Source: Brachypterus glaber
Taxonomy: Eukaryota; Arthropoda; Insecta; Coleoptera; Kateretidae
DNA: 64,000 bases
Reading direction: 5' to 3'
Assembly: GCA_958510825.1 (NCBI GenBank)
Contig: OY294050.1
Coordinates: forward strand, 42,545,249-42,609,248
Below the pieces are notes generated by a model that was not told where the DNA came from, did no database searches, and saw only the letters and a program-made list of their open reading frames with translations. This document shows, one piece after another, positions 35,891 through 44,796 of the stretch. Every line of letters begins with the position of its first letter. Positions within the stretch are counted from its first letter, which is position 1. The translations under genes and the position numbers were made by a program.

Positions 35891-36711
35891 CCCAGGTAGC
35901 GTGTGATGTTATGTTACTAGAATTTAACATCACATTATAGTAATTTTTTTGATGTTAATGTGTACACGTTACTGTAATGTGAAAAAGTTGATGTTAAATT
36001 GAACACGTTAATGCGATGTGAAAAAACTGATGTTAAATCTATGTGAAATTTGTGATATTAAATGATGTCCCCAAATGAACTACAACTTACCAACGCGGAC
36101 ATTCTCGATTCCCATTGGTTGTTTTCATCACATGTTCATATTGCCACGCGAGTTTTGGTTTTTACAAAGTAATATTTTCTATTGGTGTGAAAAACAGACA
36201 TACTGAGATTTGTGGTGTGAAATCAAAGAAATAATAGTCTTTGTGTGAAATGGATGAACTAGGTGTAAGTATTAACAAATTATATTTATAATTAGCTAGG
36301 TATAAGTGGTCGAAATAACTGTTTTGACAAAACTAACCTAATATTTGTTGTATTATTTTTTTTTATTGCATATTTATTACGAAATGTATTGTTTTTCTCA
36401 AGCTTAATAATTAATTATTATTAGTTATTGGATATACCTACTTAAATAATAATAAGAATATTACGGAATACTACAATTATATTATTAAATAATTAATAGG
36501 TATACCTATGACAACTTGTTATTTTTGTGACATCCCATTGATGTTATCACAAACACGTTATTTTTGGGACATCACACTGTGATGTTAATGAAGTAGGACT
36601 TAGGACATCCATGCGATGTCACATCAATGTTAATGCCACAAGTATTGTAACATCACAAGTCACATATTAACATGGTTCTAACATGAATGTGATGTTATTT
36701 TGCTACCTGGG
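35891..36711. mobile_element. Iterated-motif TIR element, family A copy 3 (821 bp)
   Basis: CCCAGGTAGC at the left and GCTACCTGGG at the right. The interior is full of GTGATGTTA/TAACATCAC repeats near both ends, but the middle differs from copies 1 and 2. ATG lies on both outer sides. The errantivirus-like element begins nine bases to its right. Confidence 0.8.
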
Positions 36712-36719
36712 ATGGTTTA

Positions 36720-36943
36720 AGTTACATGACCGGAGTCATGCTACTCAGCAACTTATTGTTTATATAATAAAATGTATATTGTTTTGTCAGCATAGTTTAC
36801 CTATGTAGCTTTTTACTTTCTTTCAATTAATCTGTAATTATATTGTAAACTATTAACATTATTTAATAAATTTGTAATTCAATAAAATACTTCAAAAACT
36901 TTAAAATAACTTTTTAAAAACTTCTTACGGCAAGGTTGCAACG
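36720..36943 (+). repeat. 5' LTR (224 bp)
   Basis: Begins AGTTACATGAC, ends AGGTTGCAACG. AATAAA occurs at about 36865 and 36881 and could be the polyadenylation signal. No mismatch to the 3' LTR was found by eye. Confidence 0.93.
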
Positions 36944-36947
36944 TAAT

Positions 36948-36958
36948 TGGCGCAGTCG
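36948..36958 (+). promoter_or_regulatory. Primer-binding site, tRNA-Ser type
   Basis: TGGCGCAGTCG lies four bases after the LTR. It complements the CCA end plus acceptor strand expected of insect tRNA-Ser (…CGACTGCGCCA), as in 17.6/297-like elements. Confidence 0.85.
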
Positions 36959-37089
36959 GCAGTTTTCACCAATCAATTTAGCATAAAATTGATTCGTTTC
37001 GACGATTTGTTGGTGATAGAACCTGGTAGTTTCCAAACAAGAGAAATTACAAAAAAAAAGTTTTCTTCGAGTGTGAGTGCACATCACAG

Positions 37090-37125
37090 ATGAAGGACAT
37101 CATAGCAGCGACCATTTGCCTGTAA
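37090..37125 (+). promoter_or_regulatory. Leader uORF ending inside a splice donor
   Basis: An ATG at 37090 opens 11 codons closed by TAA at 37123-37125. That TAA is part of a GTAAGT donor (GT at 37122-37123). The gag ATG follows seven bases after the stop, in the same frame. If the donor is used with the acceptor AG at 42893-42894 just before env, the same ATG reads into env with the correct phase. The residues before the donor are hydrophobic, as for a signal peptide start. Seen: codons, donor, acceptor and phase. Inferred: use of the splice, by analogy with gypsy env mRNA. Confidence 0.75.
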
Positions 37126-37131
37126 GTACCT

Positions 37132-38307
37132 ATGTCATTTAGTGATTGCAGATTCAATTTTCAAAATACTTTAATCGATTCTGAGTCCAGTTCCGAGTCC
37201 GAAACAAACTCTGAACTAGAACTTACCATAATAGAAACAAATAACCCCATTCCCGAAATAAATAATTTAAATTTAAACATGGCTAACGTTCTGAAAGCCG
37301 ACTACTTGAACATGATCCCTGAATTTAGGGGGGAGTCAGAACTCCTTCCTAGATTCATCGATATATGTGAAAAATTAGTCAATAAATTTTATAACCTTAA
37401 TGACCCGACGGACTTTCAGAATGAGTACCTAATGTCTAGCATTTTGGCTAAAATAAAGGGCGATGCCGCAACTAAAATATCCTCTTGCATTCTGAATAAC
37501 TGGAATGACTTAAAATTAGCACTCCAGAATACATATAGCGATAAACGCGACGTTTTCAGCTTGCAATTGGAAATGACAGAGTTAAAGCAAGGGCTCAAAC
37601 AGTCAGTTTTCGATTTTTACAATAGTATACTTATGCTACTTAACCTTCAGATAGCATATTTAACGGTGCATCATGGTAATGCACAAGAGGTCGGAACTTT
37701 AACCGCATACTTAAGAAAATACGCCTTAAGGGTTTTATTGAGGGGCCTCCGAGACCCAATAGGATCCTTAATGCGAACCAAAAATCCAGAAGATCTGAAC
37801 TCTGCGTTAAATATGCTAACGAACGATTTTCAATTAGAAATAAATGACCAAATAATTAGAAATTCTTATAGCCAAAATCCTAGACAAAAGCCAAACTTTA
37901 ATAATAATCGTAACTTTACACAAGGAAGGCAGCAATTGCCAAATATTAGGCAATTGCAACTAACAAATTACCCACAAAATTTCCAGCCAAGGCCAAATGG
38001 TTTTAATAATAATAACACAAATACAAACTTTCAAAATCAGCCAGGGCCTAGCTTCAGAAATGATGTGTTTAGGCCAAACCCTAATGTAAGGTTACCGAGA
38101 CCAACTCCAATGAGTGTTTCTACGCGAAACACTAATATGTCCCATGCTAGGCAAAATTTTAATAATAGAAATAATTCAAATAATCAAATTAGAACGCCTA
38201 ATTTTCAAATAGAAGAGGTTTTCAACTTGCATAATGCGCCGAAAGTAGAGTTTCTGGAGGAAAATTTAAATAAAAATCAAGATGACTCATCTTTTTTAGA
38301 GAATTGA
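37132..38307 (+). CDS. gag: Gag polyprotein of the errantivirus-like element
   Basis: 391 codons. After an acidic first 50 residues comes a capsid-like region (about 55-265; PEFRGES near its start, and WNDLKLALQNTYSDKRDV), as in insect gypsy Gag. Then follows an Asn/Pro/Gln/Arg-rich tail of about 120 residues. There is no CCHC zinc knuckle, which is usual for errantiviruses; the basic Asn-rich tail may bind RNA instead. It would form the particle around genomic RNA in the cytoplasm. The last codons overlap the pol frame by 22 nt and include a slippery heptamer, so pol is probably made as a Gag-Pol fusion. The start is the ATG after the leader uORF. Confidence 0.9.
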   Translation: MSFSDCRFNFQNTLIDSESSSESETNSELELTIIETNNPIPEINNLNLNMANVLKADYLNMIPEFRGESELLPRFIDICEKLVNKFYNLNDPTDFQNEYLMSSILAKIKGDAATKISSCILNNWNDLKLALQNTYSDKRDVFSLQLEMTELKQGLKQSVFDFYNSILMLLNLQIAYLTVHHGNAQEVGTLTAYLRKYALRVLLRGLRDPIGSLMRTKNPEDLNSALNMLTNDFQLEINDQIIRNSYSQNPRQKPNFNNNRNFTQGRQQLPNIRQLQLTNYPQNFQPRPNGFNNNNTNTNFQNQPGPSFRNDVFRPNPNVRLPRPTPMSVSTRNTNMSHARQNFNNRNNSNNQIRTPNFQIEEVFNLHNAPKVEFLEENLNKNQDDSSFLEN

Positions 38308-41300
38308 GCCTCGGAAAAATAGATATCATGAGTTTAACAAACGAAAAAAGTCAATTGTGCTATATAATTTACCCAGATTTAAATTTAAAAGTTTTATTAG
38401 ATAGTGGTAGCACAAAGTCGTTTGTTAAACATGACATCGCAAATAAATTTTTTTCTAGGAATATTATACATGACCCATTTTTAATATCTAGTGCACACGG
38501 TACTTCCTTGGAAAAGTATAGTACAAAGATCCCGTGTGGCAAATTGTTTAAAAATAACATTAATCTTAAATTTCATATGTTCAACTTTCATAAACAATTT
38601 GACTGTCTACTAGGCTTAGATAACCTAAAGAAATTAAACGCGATTGTCGACCTGCATAATGATGTATTAATTACACCATCCCGCAGAATCAAAATTCACT
38701 ACCTTGAGTTATCTAGTGGGGCCGACAGCATAGTCGTCCCTGCCAAGACAGAACAAATTATTAAAATAAATATTAAAAATGTTAAAAATGGTGACGTAAT
38801 AATTCCTCACATGAAAGCTGGTGATCTAGAAATAATAGAAAGCGTAGCCAGTGTAAAAGATTTTTCTACTTATTGTAGTATTGTTAACCCTACAGATAGG
38901 GACATTTCTGCTAAAATAAAACCAATAACTGTGCAAATGTTCGACGAATACGAACACCACACAGCTTCTAATTTTAATAATATTAATACATATTGCGATA
39001 ACTCGCCAATTGATCTGTCTAAAATTAAAATAAATCATATGAATGCAGAGGAAAAACAAGCAATTTTAAATCTTTTAAATGAGTACTCTGATATTTTTCA
39101 TTCAGAAGGAAAACCCTTAACTTTTACGCATAAAATTAAACATAAAATAGTTACTAAAGACGAAATACCAGTGTACACAAAGTCCTATCGTTTTCCAAAT
39201 GTCCATAAACAAGAGGTAGATAAACAAATTAAAAAAATGTTACAACAAAAAATCATAAGACCCTCTTATAGCCCGTGGAGTTCGCCAATTTGGGTGGTCC
39301 CCAAGAAAAGTGCCCCTTTTGCTGAACGCAAATGGCGCATAGTAGTTGACTATCGTAAATTAAATGAAAAAACTATTGATGACCGATACCCATTGCCGAA
39401 CATTACGGACTTATTCGACAAGTTGGGACGTTGTTTATACTTTAGTACAATGGATTTAGCCAGTGGTTATCACCAGCTGGAAATGGCTAGGGAGGATATT
39501 CAAAAAACTGCTTTCAGCACAGAAAATGGTCACTATGAATTCCTGCGCATGCCCTTTGGCCTTAAAACGGCCCCAGCCACATTCCAGAGGGTCATGGACA
39601 ACCTGTTAAGGGGTATATTAAATAAAAAATGCTGCGTATTTCTTGATGATATCATTTGTTTTAGTACAAGTTTACAAGAACATATAAACAATCTCAAAGA
39701 GATTTTTGATAGATTGCGATCTGCTAATCTTAAATTACAAGTCGATAAATGCGAATTTTTGCAAAAAGAAGTAGCGTTTTTAGGTCATATAGTGACACCC
39801 CAGGGCGTAAAACCGAATCCTGAAAAAATTAAAGCTGTTCAAAACTATCCTATTCCTAAAACTACACGACAAATTAAGGCTTTTTTGGGACTATTGGGTT
39901 ATTACCGCAAATTCATAAAAGATTTTGCGAAAATAACTAAACCTATGACTATCTGTCTGAAAAAGAATCATAAAATTAATATTAAGGACCCCGAGTATGT
40001 AAAATGTTTTAACCATTGTAAAAATTTGTTGATTAACCAACCCATACTGCAGTATCCAGATTTTAATCAACCCTTCATTCTAACTTGCGACTCTTCTAGT
40101 TTTGCTTTAGGTTCGGTGTTGTCACAAGGGAAAATAGGCTCTGATTTGCCAGTAGCTTACGCAAGTCGCACCCTTAACGAATCAGAATGTAATCTAAGTA
40201 CTATCGAAAGGGAACTCCTAGCAATCGTTTGGGCTGTTAAATACTTTAGGCCCTACCTTTATGGCCGAAAATTTACAATAGTATCTGACCATAAACCCTT
40301 GCAGTGGTTGTTCTCCCTTAAAGAACCTAATTCCAAATTATGTAGGTGGCGGTTGTACTTAGAAGAATATGATTATGAAATTATTTATAAAAAAGGTGTC
40401 CTTAATAGTAACGCAGATGCCTTGTCACGCATCGTAATAAACCCAGAAACCGATATTCCCAAAAATCCCGACCAACTACAAAACCCCACAAACGAACCCC
40501 CCCAAATAAAAAAAATCGGTAACGCCACTGACTTAACTTATGCCCAAGTTTTAAGTAATAATTACAATAAAAATACTATAAGTAATTCACCTCTACAAAA
40601 TAACATAAAGTCACGTACGAGTTTCAAAGATAAGGAAGTATCAGATTACGATGACAATATATGCGAATCTATTCCCACGTACGAAATAAATTTAAATGAA
40701 CTTTCAGACGCCGTTTATAAAAATGAAACTCTTCGTCAAATAATTTATAATAACCTTAATATAATTAATAATAATGTAAAAATAATCGACAATGATCTAT
40801 TTAATTGTGACGAGAATATATCTCTTGCTCATTGCGTCTCCCAGTGTTTTAGCATGAAAAAAGGAATCGCCCGTAATTTCAGGGAAAAATTTAATTGCGT
40901 AAACACACTAAAAGCACAAAACAAACCTGTAGGTGAAGTTGCATATTTAAAACTTCCTACAAGAAATATTTATTATTTAATTACCAAAAAGATATTTAGG
41001 GACAAACCCACCTACACTACTATAATTTCCGCCTTGATAAGCCTCAAAAGATTATGTTTAGAGCTACAAGATTTTACTGTAGCTATGCCAAAAATTGGAT
41101 CCGGCCTAGATAACCTAAAATGGGATATCATACTTAATTTAATTAAAATTATATTTCAAAACTCTAAAATTAAAATACTTATTTACAATATTGACCCACC
41201 CCAAAAAGTTGAAATTAACGTCACTAATCACGAAAATAATAAAAGTGCTATTTCCAGCTTTATAGAAGAATTCTGCGAAGAGTTGACAAATGACGAACCT

Positions 41301-42935
41301 GACATTGCAGACAATATTAATGAACCCTTATTAGATTATATGCAAAAGTTTAACGACAGCTTTTCCGCGAATAAAGACTCAGACAATATGTCTATAATTG
41401 TTGAAACAGGGGACCTTGACGACTTAGAGCGGGAAGAAAATATTAAGCAAGCGGAACAACCTACAGAAACCGATCTTAATACAGTACACTCTAACGCGGA
41501 AAACCCAATTATTGGTGTCCCAATAGTAACTTGTCCAGTCAATTATGGCAAAAACCAAATTATTCTTTCACTAGTAGAATTTGCCCCTGCAACCCCCTCA
41601 ATCGTTATCCTCTATAAATCAAAACAAAGAATGCTTGTTCAATTGTCAAAAAATAATTTTGAACAAGATGTAATAAAAGTTATGAAAGAATATATCGCCC
41701 CAAAAATTAAGTATTATGTATTTTTCGAGGATCCAATCTATGAACAATTTTGTGCTGTATTACAAACATATTTTAAAAATGGACAAATAAATTTAATTAG
41801 GTGTACAAAATACCTTACAGACGTAATAGGGGAGGTAGAAATAAAAGAAATTATAAAAAATTTTCACGAGGGAAAAACGAACCACCGGGGAATCGAAGAA
41901 ACCGAAAAACGTATAAAAGAGTCGTACTATTTTCCGAATCAACGTCGTGTGATTCAAACGTACATAAATAACTGTGAAATTTGCCAACTTACGAAATACG
42001 ACAGAAACCCCCTAAAATTAAAATTTAACTTGACACCGACAGCGACTAGACCATTCCAAATTTTACACATGGACAGTATCACCCTAGAAAAATCTAAATT
42101 TCTTACAATAATTGACACTTTCTTAAAATATAGTCAAGCGTATAAACTAAGTGCTGCTTCAAGCATAGAAGTAGTAAATAATCTCATAAAATATTTTACG
42201 CACCATTCCATCCCCGAACAAATCGTATCGGATAATGGTGGTGAGTTTAATAGCGGTGTGTTAAAAGAGTTACTAGAACTCCATAAAATCAAAATCCACT
42301 TCATAAGCTCGCAACACCCCGATTCAAATTCTCCAGTAGAAAGATTTCACTCCACCCTAATCGAGCACATAAGGTTACTTAATAACCAAGATATTTTTAA
42401 GAGCGAGCCAATTGAGATAAAAATAAATTATGCAATATTGGCCTATAATAATACAATACATAGCACTACAAAATTAAAACCTTCAGAAATAATCACAGGA
42501 CACTTAGGCACAGATTCACCCTTTAACTTAGAATTGAACAAACAATTAATGAATAACTATATATTTAATTATAAAGAAAAAACCAAAATTTTATATCAAA
42601 AAATAAACAAAGACGCACAAAAGACGAAAGAAAAAATTATTAACAAATTAAATGAAAAACGTGAAGAAATTCCCAAAAGTATACCCGAAAAAGTATTCGT
42701 TAAAAATAAACAAAAACAGTCAAAAACCAAAAATAAATTCAAAAAAGAAAAAATCAAAAATATAAACTGGAAATTAAAAACCGCAAAAATTGACCCAACC
42801 CATTTTAATACCATAGATAAAATCCACCTTTCGAATATAAAACGCCCTAGAAAAAACAGTAACTCAAAAACTCAACAAGATTTATCTATTCCAGGTTGCT
42901 CACATGCGGACGAGCAGCGGACATCCGCAACATAA
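38286..42935 (+). CDS. pol: Pol polyprotein: protease, RT, RNase H, macrodomain, integrase
   Basis: Residue numbers count from 38304; the frame is open back to 38286 and has no ATG at its head, fitting frameshift expression. Order: aspartic protease (DSG at 33-35); reverse transcriptase with FSTMDLASGYHQLEM and the active-site LDD at 447-449; RNase H (LTCDSSSFALG, SDHKPLQWL); a macrodomain at about 825-963; a zinc-finger HHCC region before integrase (ending CEICQL); integrase with Asp1257, Asp1310 and Glu1346, a DD35E spacing. No chromodomain. At 1,543 residues it is several hundred longer than usual errantiviral Pol, explained largely by the macrodomain and its linkers between RNase H and integrase. 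The reading frame is intact, so the element may be active. It overlaps env by 40 nt in another frame. Confidence 0.93.
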   Translation, partial: LIFFRELSLGKIDIMSLTNEKSQLCYIIYPDLNLKVLLDSGSTKSFVKHDIANKFFSRNIIHDPFLISSAHGTSLEKYSTKIPCGKLFKNNINLKFHMFNFHKQFDCLLGLDNLKKLNAIVDLHNDVLITPSRRIKIHYLELSSGADSIVVPAKTEQIIKINIKNVKNGDVIIPHMKAGDLEIIESVASVKDFSTYCSIVNPTDRDISAKIKPITVQMFDEYEHHTASNFNNINTYCDNSPIDLSKIKINHMNAEEKQAILNLLNEYSDIFHSEGKPLTFTHKIKHKIVTKDEIPVYTKSYRFPNVHKQEVDKQIKKMLQQKIIRPSYSPWSSPIWVVPKKSAPFAERKWRIVVDYRKLNEKTIDDRYPLPNITDLFDKLGRCLYFSTMDLASGYHQLEMAREDIQKTAFSTENGHYEFLRMPFGLKTAPATFQRVMDNLLRGILNKKCCVFLDDIICFSTSLQEHINNLKEIFDRLRSANLKLQVDKCEFLQKEVAFLGHIVTPQGVKPNPEKIKAVQNYPIPKTTRQIKAFLGLLGYYRKFIKDFAKITKPMTICLKKNHKINIKDPEYVKCFNHCKNLLINQPILQYPDFNQPFILTCDSSSFALGSVLSQGKIGSDLPVAYASRTLNESECNLSTIERELLAIVWAVKYFRPYLYGRKFTIVSDHKPLQWLFSLKEPNSKLCRWRLYLEEYDYEIIYKKGVLNSNADALSRIVINPETDIPKNPDQLQNPTNEPPQIKKIGNATDLTYAQVLSNNYNKNTISNSPLQNNIKSRTSFKDKEVSDYDDNICESIPTYEINLNELSDAVYKNETLRQIIYNNLNIINNNVKIIDNDLFNCDENISLAHCVSQCFSMKKGIARNFREKFNCVNTLKAQNKPVGEVAYLKLPTRNIYYLITKKIFRDKPTYTTIISALISLKRLCLELQDFTVAMPKIGSGLDNLKWDIILNLIKIIFQNSKIKILIYNIDPPQKVEINVTNHENNKSAISSFIEEFCEELTNDEPDIADNINEPLLDYMQKFNDSFSANKDSDNMSIIVETGDLDDLEREENIKQAEQPTETDLNTVHSNAENPIIGVPIVTCPVNYGKNQIILSLVEFAPATPSIVILYKSKQRMLVQLSKNNFEQDVIKVMKEYIAPKIKYYVFFEDPIYEQFCAVLQTYFKNGQINLIRCTKYLTDVIGEVEIKEIIKNFHEGKTNHRGIEETEKRIKESYYFPNQRRVIQTYINNCEICQLTKYDRNPLKLKFNLTPTATRPFQILHMDSITLEKSKFLTIIDTFLKYSQAYKLSAASSIEVVNNLIKYFTHHSIPEQIVSDNGGEFNSGVLKELLELHKIKIHFISSQHPDSNSPVERFHSTLIEHIRLLNNQDIFKSEPIEIKINYAILAYNNTIHSTTKLKPSEIITGHLGTDSPFNLELNKQLMNNYIFNYKEKTKILYQKINKDAQKTKEKIINKLNEKREEIPKSIPEKVFVKNKQKQSKTKNKFKKEKIKNINWKLKTAKIDPTHFNTIDKIHLSNIKRPRKNSNSKTQQDLSIPGCSHADEQRTSAT
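38292..38298 (+). promoter_or_regulatory. -1 frameshift slippery site T TTT TTA
   Basis: In the gag frame the codons read TCT TTT TTA, so the heptamer is in the canonical X XXY YYZ register. It lies within the 22-nt window (38286-38307) where both gag and pol are open. Slipping back one base leads exactly into the pol frame. A downstream stimulatory structure was not identified. Confidence 0.82.
40776..41193 (+). other. TARG1/OARD1-like macrodomain within pol
   Basis: Residues about 825-963 of Pol. Macrodomain features in order: a VKIIDNDLF-type first strand, SLAHCVSQCFSMKKGIA (ADP-ribose-binding loop), GEVAYL, YYLITKK, and MPKIGSGLDNLKW. In human TARG1 the catalytic pair is Lys84 and Asp125. 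The equivalent Lys895 and Asp936 are both present here at the same spacing of 41. This suggests an active mono-/poly-ADP-ribose or O-acetyl-ADP-ribose hydrolase. It could counter host ADP-ribosylation or act on particle proteins; that role is inference. Confidence 0.85.
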
Positions 42936-44563
42936 CAACAAACCTTGGTATCCTTCCTATAAATTTGGGCCCTGCAAAATTGCAGCGCACGGACCATACT
43001 TTTGTCCACTACTACGAATTACAACCACTTTTCGACCAATTCGAAAAACTTAACTTAGAAAATAATAGGCTAGATTTACTTAAGATTAACAAAACTTTTT
43101 ATAGTAGAGAATTAGATAATTATAAGAAAATTATTAACTATACACAGGGAAAAATTTATGAAAAAATTAATCATATTAATTTAGGGTATAATGAAAGTTT
43201 CACAAGAAACAAACGGGGACTTATTAATGGTTTTGGAACCATAATTAAGGGCATTACAGGTAATTTAGATGCAAATGACGGTGAAAAAATATACAAAATT
43301 TTAACCGACATTCGCAAGAAAAACGATAACTTTCAGTCGCAATTAAATCAACAATACTCTATTAATCAAAAACTAATACAAAATTTTAATGATACTCTAC
43401 AAGAAATACAGCATAATGAAAATATTTTAAAAAATAAAATTTTACAATTAAATAACTTCATGAACGAAAAAGTTCAGAGCCAAATTTTTATGTTGTTTGC
43501 ACAAGACCTCCATAACCAAATTTTAATTATATATAATACAATTTTAAATATTCTAACGGATATCGAAAACTCGATAACATTTTGTAAGTTGAAAACAATG
43601 CACCCTAGCATAATAAAAACAGATGAATTATTCCTCGAAATTAGAAAAATCGCCGAACACTATAAAAACCAACTCCCAGTGGAGTTAAAATACGAAAACA
43701 TTTTAGAACTTGAAAACCTTATTCAAATTAACTGTCAAATTGAGCCTACAAGAATAACATATTTTCTATCCCTCCCAATAAATTACGAAACAGATTTTGA
43801 ATTATACCGCCTCACACCCATCCCTACCCTGTTCAAATCAGAGTTTGTGACGATAATTCCAAAAACTAAATATTTATTAAAGTCAAAAGAAAATGGATTT
43901 GTACCATTGAATGACATTTGTAAAAAGGGCAAAAGGTTTCAATGCGCAAACTATTTGCAAGCAAGTCAGGATGTGACTTGTGAGAAGAATATTATCCTAC
44001 AGGAAAACTCACACTCATGCTCGTATATAAAACTTGATATTACCGAAAACCATATGGAAGTCATCCCGGAAATTAACCAGTTTCTCGGAGTATTTCCCAA
44101 CGAAGAAAAACTCCACATTAAATGCAACGAAGAAAGCGAAACTAAGTCACTTCAAGGAATTTACCTCATAAAAGAAGAAAACTGCGAAATTTTTTTCAAA
44201 CAAAACAAGCTATTTTTCGAAGAAAAATCATCTGGAAAGCCTGCCCTCGTAAATAATTTAAACCTTGCCATAGAGGACCGACAAATACAAAATTTAAAAA
44301 TAAACCTAAAAACGCTGAAATTAAACGAAATTTCGGAAAATGCAGTTATACCAATGGAGAAAAATCAACAAGATATTTTCACCCCAAGCATCATGACCAT
44401 TTCCCTCTACGTGGTAATCGTCATGGCGTTAACATATTTTGGACTGAAATTCATCAGAAGCCGAATCCAGGAGAGAAAGAGAGAACCCATTCCACAGGAA
44501 GAGGAACTCCAACCACTCCCCCCCGGACAGAACTTCAACCTCCCAGGGGATGCTTCATTTTGA
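42895..44563 (+). CDS. env: Env: baculovirus F-like fusion glycoprotein
   Basis: 555 codons open from 42896 in a frame different from pol. There is no ATG at its head; an acceptor (TCTATTCCAG, AG at 42893-42894) sits just before it, so the start codon and most of a signal peptide are probably supplied by splicing from 37090-37121. Visible features: a furin-type RNKR site (about 104-107 counting from 42896) followed by a Gly-rich fusion-peptide-like segment, coiled-coil-prone Asn/Gln-rich helices, a cluster of Cys in the ectodomain, a transmembrane segment near 495-515 (SLYVVIVMALTYFGLKFI) and a short basic/Pro tail. This is the layout of gypsy Env and the baculovirus F family. It would act at membranes to fuse or spread particles. 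No breaks seen. Confidence 0.88.
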
Positions 44564-44572
44564 GGAGGGAGG
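44562..44572 (+). promoter_or_regulatory. Polypurine tract
   Basis: GAGGAGGGAGG directly before the 3' LTR; it overlaps the env stop codon. It primes plus-strand DNA synthesis. Confidence 0.9.
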
Positions 44573-44796
44573 AGTTACATGACCGGAGTCATGCTACTCA
44601 GCAACTTATTGTTTATATAATAAAATGTATATTGTTTTGTCAGCATAGTTTACCTATGTAGCTTTTTACTTTCTTTCAATTAATCTGTAATTATATTGTA
44701 AACTATTAACATTATTTAATAAATTTGTAATTCAATAAAATACTTCAAAAACTTTAAAATAACTTTTTAAAAACTTCTTACGGCAAGGTTGCAACG
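44573..44796 (+). repeat. 3' LTR (224 bp)
   Basis: Appears identical to the 5' LTR by eye. Followed by TTTA, the duplicated target. Confidence 0.93.

Larger units (their letters stand above)
36720..44796 (+). mobile_element. Complete errantivirus-like Ty3/gypsy element (8,077 bp)
   Basis: Two 224-bp LTRs that appear identical by eye (36720-36943 and 44573-44796) are bracketed by TTTA at 36716-36719 and 44797-44800, a 4-bp target duplication typical of errantiviruses. The order is LTR, tRNA-Ser primer site, leader, gag, pol, env, polypurine tract, LTR. All three frames are open. Identical LTRs and intact frames indicate recent insertion. It lies in the host intron, antisense to the gene. Unusual points: a macrodomain in pol, a canonical slippery site and a dual-use leader ORF. 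Confidence 0.95.

Noticed and set aside
40776..41193. Macrodomain as a misassembled host exon inside pol
   Set aside because: The 1,543-codon frame runs uninterrupted through both borders with no splice signals needed, and both LTRs and all flanking pol domains are intact.
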